Shown here piece by piece: positions 1 to 5,632 of a stretch of DNA of 6,130 bases. Each line of letters begins with the position of its first letter. Within the stretch, counting starts at the first letter, position 1. The stretch comes from an uncultured Oscillospiraceae bacterium. GTDB taxonomy: Bacteria; Bacillota; Clostridia; Oscillospirales; Acutalibacteraceae. A model generated the notes under the pieces. The model was not told the DNA's origin, made no database searches, and was given only the letters and a program-made list of their open reading frames with translations. Position numbers and translations under genes: made by a program. The stretch spans positions 1 through 6,130 of the forward strand of contig URYV01000099.1 in NCBI GenBank assembly GCA_900552285.1, in the 5' to 3' direction.

Positions 1-329
1 CCTGAACTGTGTTCAGTGATTCCATAAATTTCATGCATGGCAAATTTGGAAAGAAATTTTGCCCAAAAGCCCAGCTTGACGTCCTTTTTTTCCACCGTGT
101 TGTTCTGGCACATGGACATGATTTTTTCGCCGATGGACAACACGTCGCCCTCCTCATAAAGAGGCAGAACATATTTTTTTATAAGCTCTATATAATCCTC
201 GCCCCGCTCGACAAAATGAGTCTGAACCGCAAGGCGCTCATAGGTCTTTCCGTCGGCCTCGATGTCGGGGCGGACAAAATAAACTATGCCGTCCTTTTCG
301 CGGCGGGATTCTTTACTGTTTCTGAACAT
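1..329 (-). CDS. CofE-like (F420-0:gamma-glutamyl ligase family) protein, N-terminal part only
   Basis: This is the first 109 codons of a gene that runs off the left edge. The visible protein starts MFRNSKESRREKDG. It then has a segment (about residues 31-55) with RLAVQTHFVERGEDY followed by a helix and YVLPLYEEGD. Next come LSIGEKIMSMCQNN and GFWAKFLSKFA. From memory, this order (T-H after a short strand, a G-D, an S/G-E-K with a following Q, then an A-[KR]-F-L-S-[KR] helix) fits the CofE-like proteins common in Clostridia. True CofE adds glutamate to the deazaflavin cofactor F420, but most Clostridia carrying this family are not known to make F420, so the substrate is unknown. The ATG at 327-329 is the first in-frame start after a TAA. 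Its ribosome binding site is weak (AGAAAG, rather far upstream). It lies 53 bases behind the Nudix gene on the same strand, so co-transcription is likely. Confidence 0.5.
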   Translation of the reverse strand, partial: MFRNSKESRREKDGIVYFVRPDIEADGKTYERLAVQTHFVERGEDYIELIKKYVLPLYEEGDVLSIGEKIMSMCQNNTVEKKDVKLGFWAKFLSKFAMHEIYGITEHSS

Positions 330-382
330 TTCAATCCACAACTTTCTTCTGTATTCATGTTATTATATAACCTTTGCAGGGG

Positions 383-922
383 TTAGTCAAGATTTTTATG
401 AAGGGCAAGCTTTAAAATGCCGATTTGGGTCTTGGCGTCGGTTATTTCGTTGTTTTCCACCATTTCGAGTGCCTTTTCAAAGGGCAGGGTCACCACGTCG
501 AGAAACTCGTCATCGTCAAGATGCTGACCCTTGAACCGAAGTCCGTCGGCAAGGTAAATATAGTGCTTTTCCTCAAGGCAGCCGGGAGAAGGATACATCA
601 CACCGAAAAGGGTGAAATTCTCGGCCTCGTACCCCGTTTCCTCGACAAGCTCCCTTTTGGCGCATGAGAGAGGGTTCTCTCCCCTTTCAAGCTTGCCGGC
701 GGGCAGCTCGAGCAGCGACTCACCCACGGCATAACGGTACTGTCTGACAAGAAAAAGCTCGTTTTTATCGTTAAAGGCGATTATGCTCACCCCGCCAGGG
801 TGCTCGACGATTTCTCTCGTGCAGGGGCGGCCGTCGCAGGTCAGCGCACGGTCACAGCGGACATTTATAATATTCCCCTTGAACTTATAAATCTTTTCCA
901 CCGTTTTTTCTTCTTTAATCAT
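383..922 (-). CDS. nudF: Nudix hydrolase, ADP-ribose pyrophosphatase type
   Basis: Probable cytoplasmic enzyme that splits ADP-ribose into AMP and ribose 5-phosphate, recycling a product of NAD breakdown. The 179-residue protein is full length for the family. A complete Nudix box GX5EX7REUXEEXGU spans residues 76-98: G76, E82, R90-E91, E94-E95, G97, with all metal-binding glutamates present. The motif YPSPG follows, with Pro113 about 15 residues past the box, the mark of the ADP-ribose subgroup. The N-terminal strand pair and the EHPGGVSIIAF segment before the box are also typical of this subgroup. I chose the ATG at 920-922 because GGGAAGG sits 9 bases upstream. A TTG three codons earlier (929-931) leaves no room for a binding site. 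The gene is divergent from the M14-like gene and probably heads an operon with the CofE-like gene. Substrate choice among nucleoside diphosphate sugars is not proven. Confidence 0.9.
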   Translation of the reverse strand: MIKEEKTVEKIYKFKGNIINVRCDRALTCDGRPCTREIVEHPGGVSIIAFNDKNELFLVRQYRYAVGESLLELPAGKLERGENPLSCAKRELVEETGYEAENFTLFGVMYPSPGCLEEKHYIYLADGLRFKGQHLDDDEFLDVVTLPFEKALEMVENNEITDAKTQIGILKLALHKNLD

Positions 923-1007
923 AAAAAACAACCTTCCCGAATAGAAATTAACAAGTCCGACAACCGCATAAAACGCCGCTTATGTGCGAACCGAGGAGAA
1001 CCGAAAA

Positions 1008-1886
1008 ATGGACAACTTATATTTTGATTATGCGAAATTTCAAAAGGAGCTGCTTTCCCTTAAGGTAAAATACCCCGGCATAAAACTTATTCCCGCGGCC
1101 AAAAGCCGCATGGGACGGGACATTTTTGCCTTAACGGCGGGGAACCCTCTCCACGCAAACTTTATCATCGGCGGTTTTGAGGGCGACGGCATACTTTCGG
1201 TAAAAACCGTCATCTCATTTGCCCGCCGATATTTCGACGCTCTTTTTTCCGAAAAGGTGCTTTGCGAAATCAACATAAAAAAGGCGGCCGAGGAGCGCAC
1301 GGCGGTTTTCATCCCCTGTCTCAATCCCGACGGAGCCGAAATATTTTCGGCGGGAACCGCGGCGGGACTGCCGTGGCTTCAAAAAAGCGCGGCCTTTTTC
1401 GGCAGGCAGACGGAAAGCTATCGGGCAAACGCGGGCGGCGTTGAGCTTGAGGGAAATTTTGACCACGATTTTGCGGACAGAACACAAAAAGAGAGGCTTT
1501 CGGGAAAATTCACAAAAAGCCCATTCGGTTTTTCGGGTCAAAAAGCCTTTTCCGAGCCTGAGACCGCAGGACTTCGGAATTTTTTGACATCATTTGAGCC
1601 TAATTTGATTTGCCGCCTGTCGGGCGGAAAGGGAGAAATTCTTTGGCGCAGCGACAGCCCCCACAAAAATTCGAAACGCATTGCGAAGGTGCTTTCCTCC
1701 CTCTCGGGATATGCCATGGAGGCCGAAATATCCGACTCGTCGGCAGGTACTTTCAGAAAATGGGCTTCGGCAGCCCTTAAAGCTCCCTGCATCGACATAA
1801 AGCTGCCGCAGATTTCTTCGGTGCACACCGCCGACAAAATTTTTGCCGAGCTTTTGGAAACCCTTGCCGTTGCGGCCGTTATTTAA
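1008..1886 (+). CDS. M14 zinc-carboxypeptidase-like protein lacking all catalytic residues (predicted pseudoenzyme)
   Basis: The 292-residue protein follows the M14 fold of gamma-D-glutamyl-diaminopimelate peptidases and carboxypeptidases from end to end. It has an N-terminal helix, KSRMGRDIFAL (32-42), a GGF strand (55-57), NPDG (106-109), ANAGGVELEGNF (140-151), FSEPETAGLRNF (181-192) and AGTFRKWA (246-253). The active site is gone. The HxxE zinc motif reads E58-G-D-G61. The Asn-Arg substrate pair in DLNRNF reads E148-G149. The third zinc ligand in the usual YHSQG strand reads R-L204-S. The catalytic Glu in the late TIE strand reads I-K265. The frame is open and undamaged, so this looks like a maintained non-catalytic protein and not recent decay. 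It may bind a peptide or murein stem (inference). No signal peptide is seen. The ATG at 1008 has GAGGAG 9 bases upstream, better than the GTG at 984. Its stop overlaps that of the convergent lipoprotein gene. Confidence 0.75.
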   Translation: MDNLYFDYAKFQKELLSLKVKYPGIKLIPAAKSRMGRDIFALTAGNPLHANFIIGGFEGDGILSVKTVISFARRYFDALFSEKVLCEINIKKAAEERTAVFIPCLNPDGAEIFSAGTAAGLPWLQKSAAFFGRQTESYRANAGGVELEGNFDHDFADRTQKERLSGKFTKSPFGFSGQKAFSEPETAGLRNFLTSFEPNLICRLSGGKGEILWRSDSPHKNSKRIAKVLSSLSGYAMEAEISDSSAGTFRKWASAALKAPCIDIKLPQISSVHTADKIFAELLETLAVAAVI

Positions 1887-2512
1887 TCGTTGAAAATAAA
1901 TTTTCCCGCCTTGCACATGACGGTCGACTGGAAAATGTCATCGGCGGTGAATATGAACCAAAGCTGATTTCCGTCCTTTTCATAGGCAAGACAGCTTGCC
2001 TCCGAGGTGCCGTAAATCAAACTTTCCGAGCAAACGTCGGCAACGCTGCCGTCATATTTCGGCTCGCCCATCACCTTGCGAATCTGCTCCTTGGTGGTGA
2101 TGGTGGGAGAAAACTGAAAAACGTCGCCGTATTGGGAAATTGCCACGGCACCCTCCTCGGGAGCGTCGAGAGAAACGAAAATCTGACTTCCCACCGGGAG
2201 ATATTCGGCATAACCCTTGCGCTCGAGATACTGCATTTCGCCCTCGGGGAAAAGCGGGGTGAATTTCTCGGCCGTTGTCCCCAGCTTTATGGTAACAAAA
2301 GGGCCGTCCTCGGAGGTCTGAACCTCCATTTCACCGGAAGTGAGCGCCGCCACGGCCGCCTCGTCGCTGACCTTGACGGTGGTTGTGCCGTTGAAATAGG
2401 TCGGGTCGGAATAGACCGACTCGGCAGCATTTTCTCCGTCGCCCTTTTTGCAGGCGCAAAGGCTTAAAAGGGCCGAGGACAAAAGCAAAAGAGCAATTAT
2501 TTTTTTCCTCAT
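1883..2512 (-). CDS. Small lipoprotein of unknown function
   Basis: Predicted membrane-anchored lipoprotein of 209 residues. The N-terminus is MRKK followed by a hydrophobic run (residues 5-18) and a lipobox L-C-A-C with the lipidated cysteine at 21. The mature part is acidic and soluble, with no other membrane segment. It has further cysteines at 161, 174 and 200. The stretch TTKEQIRKVMGEPKYDG (139-155) resembles the 'K-x-x-I-x-x-x-x-G-x-P' turn found in several small envelope lipoprotein families, but I do not recognise the whole protein and assign no function. It starts 9 bases after the pncB stop, and its AGGAG (complement of 2519-2523) overlaps the pncB stop codon, so translation is probably coupled to pncB. 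Its stop overlaps the convergent M14-like gene by 4 bases, leaving no room for a terminator between them. Confidence 0.85.
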   Translation of the reverse strand: MRKKIIALLLLSSALLSLCACKKGDGENAAESVYSDPTYFNGTTTVKVSDEAAVAALTSGEMEVQTSEDGPFVTIKLGTTAEKFTPLFPEGEMQYLERKGYAEYLPVGSQIFVSLDAPEEGAVAISQYGDVFQFSPTITTKEQIRKVMGEPKYDGSVADVCSESLIYGTSEASCLAYEKDGNQLWFIFTADDIFQSTVMCKAGKFIFND

Positions 2513-2521
2513 AAATAACTC

Positions 2522-3976
2522 CTATTTTGAAAACTTGGTGAGCAGCTGCTGGCGCAGATCCCAAAGCTTTTGAGACATATCCACATAATAATGGTGGGGA
2601 TTCTCAAAGCGGGTGACCTCCTCCCAAAGAGAGGAAATCTGCGAACGGCAGTAGCTCTGAATTTCGGGAAGAGTGGGGCTTGAATAGATGCACTGACCCT
2701 TCACGAATATGGGCTGAAGCAGACGGCGGGCGACAAAGTTGTCCACCGTTTTTCTTTTCCATGTGTGAATGGGGTCGAAAAGCTCATAGGGCGCGGTCTG
2801 GTCGATTTCCTCGCCGTCGAGAGTTACGACGTCGGCAACGGCCTTGCCTGCCTCTCGGTCGAAAAGACGCCAAACCGTCTTAAATCCGGGAGTGGTGATT
2901 TTGCCGGTATTGTCGCTTATCTTAATTCTCGGGACAAGCTCTCCGTCCTTTTCGATTGCAGAAAGCTTGTAAACGCCGTTTAAGGAAGGTTCGGAGGCGG
3001 CGGTTATAAGCTGCTCTCCCACGGCGAATGAGTCGACGGGGGCTCCCTGAATAAGCATATCGCGGACAATGTCCTCGTTTATGGAATTGGAGACGGTTAT
3101 CTGGCAGTCGGCATAACCGGCCTCGTCGAGCATACGGCGGGCCTTTTTGGAAAGATAGGTTATATCGCCCGAATCGATTCTTATACCCTTTGGACGAACG
3201 CCCATGGGCTTTAACACCTCGTCAAACACCTTTATGGCATTGGGCACGCCGGACTTGACCGTGCTGTATGTGTCCACAAGCAAAACGCAGTTGTTGGGGA
3301 ACTGCTCGGCATAATATTTAAAGGCCTCGTATTCGGTGTCAAAGGCCTGAACAAGACTGTGGGTCATGGTGGAAAAGGCGGGAATTCCGAATTCCTTTGA
3401 GGCAAGTACATTGGAGGTCGCGGTGCAGCCGCCGATATACGCGGCTCTGGCACCGTAGACGGCCGAACCCGCTCCGTGGGCACGCTTTGTTCCGAATTCA
3501 TAAACCTCTCTGCCGTCGGCCGCGCGGACAATGCGGGAGGCCTTGGTGGCGACAAGCGACTGATGATTGATTATCATAAGCAGCGCCGCCTCGATAAACT
3601 GAGCCTCGGCAAGAGGACCCCTAACCGTTATGACCGGCTCGAAGGGAAACACCGGCGTTCCCTCGGGAACCGCCCAAACGTCGCAGGTGAATTTGAAATT
3701 TTTGAGGTAATCGAGAAAATCCTCCCCGAACCCTTGGGTTGAGCGGAGATATTCAATATCCTCATCGGTAAATTTAAGATTTCTCAAATAATCAATAAGC
3801 TGGGAAAGACCGGCCGAAACAATAAATCCGCCGCCGTCGGGAATGTCGCGGTATACAAGGTCAAAGCAGGCGGTGCTTGAGGCAATGTCGCCTCCCATGG
3901 CGCCGTATGCCATACCGAACTGGCAAAAATCCGTCAGCAGGGCGGGATTATCCTTTAAATTTAAGGAGAAACTCAT
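2522..3976 (-). CDS. pncB: Nicotinate phosphoribosyltransferase
   Basis: Cytoplasmic enzyme joining nicotinate to PRPP with ATP to give nicotinate mononucleotide, the entry step of NAD salvage (Preiss-Handler route). The 484-residue length is normal for the long Firmicutes form. Landmarks in order are LLTDFCQFGMAYG (13-25), FDLVYRDIPDGGGF (38-51), EGTPVFPFEPVITVRGP (105-121), INHQSLVATKASRIVRAA (136-153), EFGTKRAHG (160-168) and YGARAAYIGG (174-183). After these come THS with His206 at the phospho-histidine position, VDTYSTVKSGVPNA (234-247), GIRIDSGDITYLS (264-276) for PRPP and FDPIHTWKRK near the C-terminus. Small departures from the usual pattern are S-T-M-T-H-S in place of G-T-M-A-H-S and K164 where Arg is common. 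AAAGGAAG lies 8 bases before the ATG. The gene leads an operon with the lipoprotein gene, from a promoter just upstream. Confidence 0.96.
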   Translation of the reverse strand: MSFSLNLKDNPALLTDFCQFGMAYGAMGGDIASSTACFDLVYRDIPDGGGFIVSAGLSQLIDYLRNLKFTDEDIEYLRSTQGFGEDFLDYLKNFKFTCDVWAVPEGTPVFPFEPVITVRGPLAEAQFIEAALLMIINHQSLVATKASRIVRAADGREVYEFGTKRAHGAGSAVYGARAAYIGGCTATSNVLASKEFGIPAFSTMTHSLVQAFDTEYEAFKYYAEQFPNNCVLLVDTYSTVKSGVPNAIKVFDEVLKPMGVRPKGIRIDSGDITYLSKKARRMLDEAGYADCQITVSNSINEDIVRDMLIQGAPVDSFAVGEQLITAASEPSLNGVYKLSAIEKDGELVPRIKISDNTGKITTPGFKTVWRLFDREAGKAVADVVTLDGEEIDQTAPYELFDPIHTWKRKTVDNFVARRLLQPIFVKGQCIYSSPTLPEIQSYCRSQISSLWEEVTRFENPHHYYVDMSQKLWDLRQQLLTKFSK

Positions 3977-3984
3977 AACAAAGA

Positions 3985-3992
3985 CTTCCTTT
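3985..3992 (-). promoter_or_regulatory. pncB ribosome binding site
   Basis: AAAGGAAG on the minus strand, 8 bases before the ATG at 3974-3976. It fixes this start. Confidence 0.7.
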
Positions 3993-4009
3993 ACGTTTTT
4001 TACCCTTTC

Positions 4010-4037
4010 ATTTTACCACATACCGAAAAAAATACAA
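4010..4037 (-). promoter_or_regulatory. Predicted pncB-lipoprotein promoter
   Basis: On the minus strand, TTGTAT (complement of 4032-4037) is followed after 16 bases by TAAAAT (complement of 4010-4015). The -10 matches the consensus at 5 of 6 places. This gives a leader of about 25-30 bases before the pncB start, too short for a riboswitch. No known NAD-repressor operator (NiaR-type) is recognised here. Confidence 0.5.
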
Positions 4038-4124
4038 GAAAAATTATTGAAAAATAATGCGAAATAGAATAAAAATGTGCATCAATTGTAAAATTTTATT
4101 GCCTTTGACAATGTATATTTTTGC

Positions 4125-4161
4125 GTTTTTTACGAAAAAACAAATAAAAGTATATTTGTTT
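4125..4161. promoter_or_regulatory. Two overlapping palindromes upstream of the XRE regulator, possible operators
   Basis: The first is GTTTTTT-ACG-AAAAAAC (4125-4141), a perfect 7-base inverted repeat around 3 bases. The second is AAACAAATA-N6-TATTTGTTT (4138-4161), a perfect 9-base inverted repeat. They share bases 4138-4141. Neither is followed by a terminator-like U-run in a useful place and both are AT-only or nearly so, which suits protein binding better than an RNA hairpin. They lie about 100 bases before the XRE gene and about 110 before the divergent pncB promoter. Autoregulation by the XRE protein is an inference. Confidence 0.35.
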
Positions 4162-4194
4162 CCGTTTTAGAATATTAGCCTTTTGTTAATGTAA

Positions 4195-4200
4195 TATAAT
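4195..4200 (+). promoter_or_regulatory. Candidate -10 element for the XRE regulator
   Basis: A perfect TATAAT sits about 58 bases before the ATG at 4258. No good -35 is found 16-18 bases upstream (ATATTA at best), so the promoter may need an activator. A consensus TTGACA at 4105-4110 is too far away and lacks a fitting -10 after 17 bases. Confidence 0.35.
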
Positions 4201-4257
4201 TCTAAAAGAGATATGAGATTGAGATTGATTGCTTATTAAGGAAAAGGAGGCTTTCTA

Positions 4258-4503
4258 ATGAGAGTCAGAAAAAAAGAAATCGGCGACAGCAACATTGTCG
4301 GAAAGAAAATCGAGCAGCGCCGTAAATCCATCGGCATGAAGCAGAAGGATTTGCTTGCTCAGATTCAAATCAGAGGCATCGAGATGAATGCTTCCGGTCT
4401 TTCCAAAATCGAAGGTCAGATCAGACATGTGAACGACTATGAGCTTGTTGCCTTTGCAGACATTCTCGGCGTTTCCGTCGATTGGCTCCTCGGACTTGAA
4501 TAA
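4258..4503 (+). CDS. XRE/Cro-CI family small DNA-binding regulator
   Basis: An 81-residue protein that is almost entirely one Cro/CI-type helix-turn-helix domain (about residues 14-80). IVGKKIEQRRKSIGM forms helix 1. KQKDLLAQIQIRG (28-40) is the positioning helix. NASGLSKIEGQIR (44-56) is the recognition helix with the typical S-x-I-E. ELVAFADILGVSVDWLLGL ends the domain. There is no sensor or dimerisation domain, so it probably acts as a compact dimeric repressor. AAAAGGAGG lies 7 bases before the ATG, the strongest ribosome binding site in the window, and a clean terminator follows. It is therefore a single-gene, probably well-expressed unit. Its targets are unknown; the palindromes upstream are candidates. 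Close relatives are common in gut Clostridia (recollection, not a search). Confidence 0.9.
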   Translation: MRVRKKEIGDSNIVGKKIEQRRKSIGMKQKDLLAQIQIRGIEMNASGLSKIEGQIRHVNDYELVAFADILGVSVDWLLGLE

Positions 4504-4517
4504 ACGGTCAAGCTCCC

Positions 4518-4555
4518 AAGGCTCCGCATTTTAAGTGCGGAGCTTTAATTTTTTC
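4518..4555 (+). terminator. Intrinsic terminator of the XRE gene
   Basis: A perfect 8-base GC-rich stem, GCTCCGCA (4521-4528) with TGCGGAGC (4536-4543), is extended by one G-T and two A-T pairs. The loop is 7 bases (TTTTAAG). A T-rich tail follows (4544-4555). It begins 14 bases after the stop and insulates the TatD promoter that follows directly. Confidence 0.9.
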
Positions 4556-4584
4556 TTGAAAATGCAAAACCTTTATCTTATAAT
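4556..4584 (+). promoter_or_regulatory. Predicted promoter of the TatD-family gene
   Basis: TTGAAA (4556-4561), a 17-base spacer and a perfect TATAAT (4579-4584). The expected transcript start is near 4591, giving a very short leader with GAGAAGGA (4596-4603) 7 bases before the ATG at 4611. Confidence 0.7.
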
Positions 4585-4610
4585 ATTAAAAAAACGAGAA
4601 GGATTTTTTC

Positions 4611-5246
4611 ATGATTTTTGATACCCATGCTCATTATGACGACGAGCGTTTCGACGACGACAGAGATTTTCTTTTTAACGAATATTTTCCCAAAAACGGC
4701 GTTTGCGGAGTGATAACCTGCGGAACCAACGAACAAAGCTGCGCCGCGGCGGTGGAAATGGCCGAAAAATACGATAATGTTTACGCTGCCGTGGGAATAT
4801 ACCCCGAGCACACCGACGAAAAAGGCGTTGACCTTGAAAAGCTCCGCGCCCTTTGTTCTCACAAAAAGACGGTGGCAATCGGAGAAATCGGCCTTGAATA
4901 TCACTATGAAGGGGTTTCCCACGACATACAAAAAAGGGAGTTTGAGCGGCAGGTGCTGCTTGCAAACGAGCTTGACCTTCCGGTCATCGTTCACAATCGC
5001 GAGGCCCACAACGACACCCTTGAAATCCTCAAAAGGACAAAGCCCAAGGGGGTCATCCATTGCTTTTCGGGCAGCGTTGAGGTGGAAAAGGAGATTTTAA
5101 AGCTCGGGATGTATATCGGACTCGGCGGAGCGGTCACCTTTAAAAACGCGCGGGTTCCGGTCGAGGCGGCGAGCTTTGTACCGCTGGACAGGCTTGTGTG
5201 CTCTTCAAAATCATGGATATCCGGGTGGCGCAGCAGATCTGAGTAG
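4611..5246 (+). CDS. TatD-family metal-dependent hydrolase, 3'-truncated by a sequence junction
   Basis: TatD proteins are cytoplasmic TIM-barrel metal hydrolases, with reported Mg-dependent 3'-5' DNase activity. The N-terminal metal motif H6-A-H8 in MIFDTHAHYDDERFDDD is intact. Also intact are Glu92 in AIGEIGLEYHY (89-99), His128 in PVIVHNREA and His150 in GVIHCFSG. Family match continues through IGLGGAVTFKNARVPVE and FVPLDRLV to Val196 (codon 5196-5198). The usual LETDAPY segment with the last catalytic Asp, and the remaining ~50 residues, are missing. Instead 15 unrelated residues lead to TAG at 5244-5246. Those bases are the antisense of a TetR gene. The 211-residue product would almost surely be inactive. 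If the junction is an assembly artefact, the real gene is full length (about 250-260 residues). The start is supported by GAGAAGGA 7 bases upstream. Confidence 0.88.
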   Translation: MIFDTHAHYDDERFDDDRDFLFNEYFPKNGVCGVITCGTNEQSCAAAVEMAEKYDNVYAAVGIYPEHTDEKGVDLEKLRALCSHKKTVAIGEIGLEYHYEGVSHDIQKREFERQVLLANELDLPVIVHNREAHNDTLEILKRTKPKGVIHCFSGSVEVEKEILKLGMYIGLGGAVTFKNARVPVEAASFVPLDRLVCSSKSWISGWRSRSE

Positions 5247-5464
5247 GCGGCCTGAAATACCTGACTCGCCTTATGTGCAATCAGATGATTCCGAATATCG
5301 TACTTATCTTTGAAATAAAGATAGAAGGTACCTTTTGCAACGCCGGCGTTATTCACGATATCCGAAATGGATGTTTTACTGAAGCCGTTGTTGATAAAAA
5401 GTGAGAAAGCAGAGTCCAGAAGGGACTCACGTTTCATTTGTTTGTTGTTGTCAATTTTTCCCAC
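4991..5464 (-). pseudogene. TetR/AcrR-family regulator, truncated: real homology only 5198-5464
   Basis: The first 89 residues are a TetR N-terminus. A helix (MKRESLLDSAFSLFINNGF, 10-28) is followed by the helix-turn-helix TSISDIVNNAGVAKGTFYLYFKDKYDIRNHLI (31-62) and the first ligand-domain helix up to LLRHPDIHDFEEH (77-89). At His89 (complement of 5198-5200) the family match stops. The frame continues for 68 codons as the antisense of TatD, reading TSLSSGTKLAASTG and onward, which is not TetR sequence. About 100 residues of ligand and dimer domain are missing. The GTG start at 5462-5464 has AAAGGAGA 6 bases upstream. A perfect-consensus promoter lies further upstream, so the 5' part is a real gene. 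It is divergent from the exported-protein gene at 5815 and is probably its regulator. Confidence 0.75.
5195..5201. other. Sequence junction fusing the 3'-cut ends of tatD and tetR genes
   Basis: TatD homology on the plus strand runs to 5198, and TetR homology on the minus strand runs to 5198-5200. The bases TGTGTG here could belong to either side, so the breakpoint is blunt or has only a few bases of microhomology. No transposon ends, attachment site or target duplication is visible. Codon style changes across it: leucine is mostly CTT to the left, and mostly CTG in the gene at 5815. A chimeric assembly or amplification product is the simplest reading. Confidence 0.7.
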
Positions 5465-5510
5465 AGAGAGTCTCCTTTCCTGAAAAATATCACATCATGT
5501 GTCATTTACT

Positions 5511-5528
5511 TAACTACAATTATAGTTA
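5511..5528. promoter_or_regulatory. 18-base palindrome over the tetR -10, candidate TetR operator
   Basis: TAACTACAATTATAGTTA pairs 6 outer bases and the central AATT, with a single mismatched pair (C/A). It fully covers the tetR -10 (complement of 5519-5524), the usual place for a TetR-family autorepression operator. Binding is inferred. Confidence 0.5.
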
Positions 5529-5548
5529 GAATACATGGAAACTGTCAA
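5519..5548 (-). promoter_or_regulatory. tetR promoter, perfect consensus
   Basis: On the minus strand TTGACA (complement of 5543-5548) and TATAAT (complement of 5519-5524) are separated by 18 bases. Both hexamers are perfect. The transcript would begin near 5512, about 48 bases before the GTG start. Confidence 0.75.
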
Positions 5549-5599
5549 AGGGAAAATGACTAATTTTCTCATTTTTGTGACTATGCACGAAGAAAAAAA

Positions 5600-5612
5600 T
5601 GACCGATCGTCA
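5600..5612. promoter_or_regulatory. TGAC-N5-GTCA site, upstream copy
   Basis: TGAC-CGATC-GTCA, flanked by A-runs on the left and T-runs on the right, which extends the symmetry after one mismatch. It is the same arrangement as the site at 5634-5646, centre to centre 34 bases apart, and lies between the two divergent promoters. Confidence 0.45.
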
Positions 5613-5632
5613 ATTTTGTGCAGTATTTAATG

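Noticed and set aside
2..16. CTGAAC-TGT-GTTCAG inverted repeat at the left edge
   Set aside because: It is 6 bases long inside a coding region at the edge. It could be chance or an end artefact and nothing supports a function.
9..386. Plus-strand open frame of 125 codons at the left edge
   Set aside because: It is the antisense of the CofE-like gene, lacks a ribosome binding site and has no recognisable domain.
923..931. TTG start for the Nudix protein three codons upstream
   Set aside because: GGGAAGG would touch the TTG with no spacing; the ATG at 920-922 has the right distance.
984..1007. GTG start for the M14-like protein
   Set aside because: The GAGGAG would lie inside the coding region. 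The ATG at 1008 is correctly spaced and fits the usual N-terminus.
4043..4058. ATTATT-GAAA-AATAAT hairpin in the pncB-XRE gap
   Set aside because: It is AT-only with a 6-base stem in very AT-rich DNA, so chance is likely and it is not a convincing terminator.
4578..5060. Long minus-strand frame of 160 codons opposite TatD
   Set aside because: It is the antisense of strongly conserved TatD motifs and has no binding site or domain.
5195..5201. Insertion-sequence or integrase attachment site at the tatD/tetR junction
   Set aside because: No terminal inverted repeat, target duplication, transposase, integrase or tRNA end is seen on either side.
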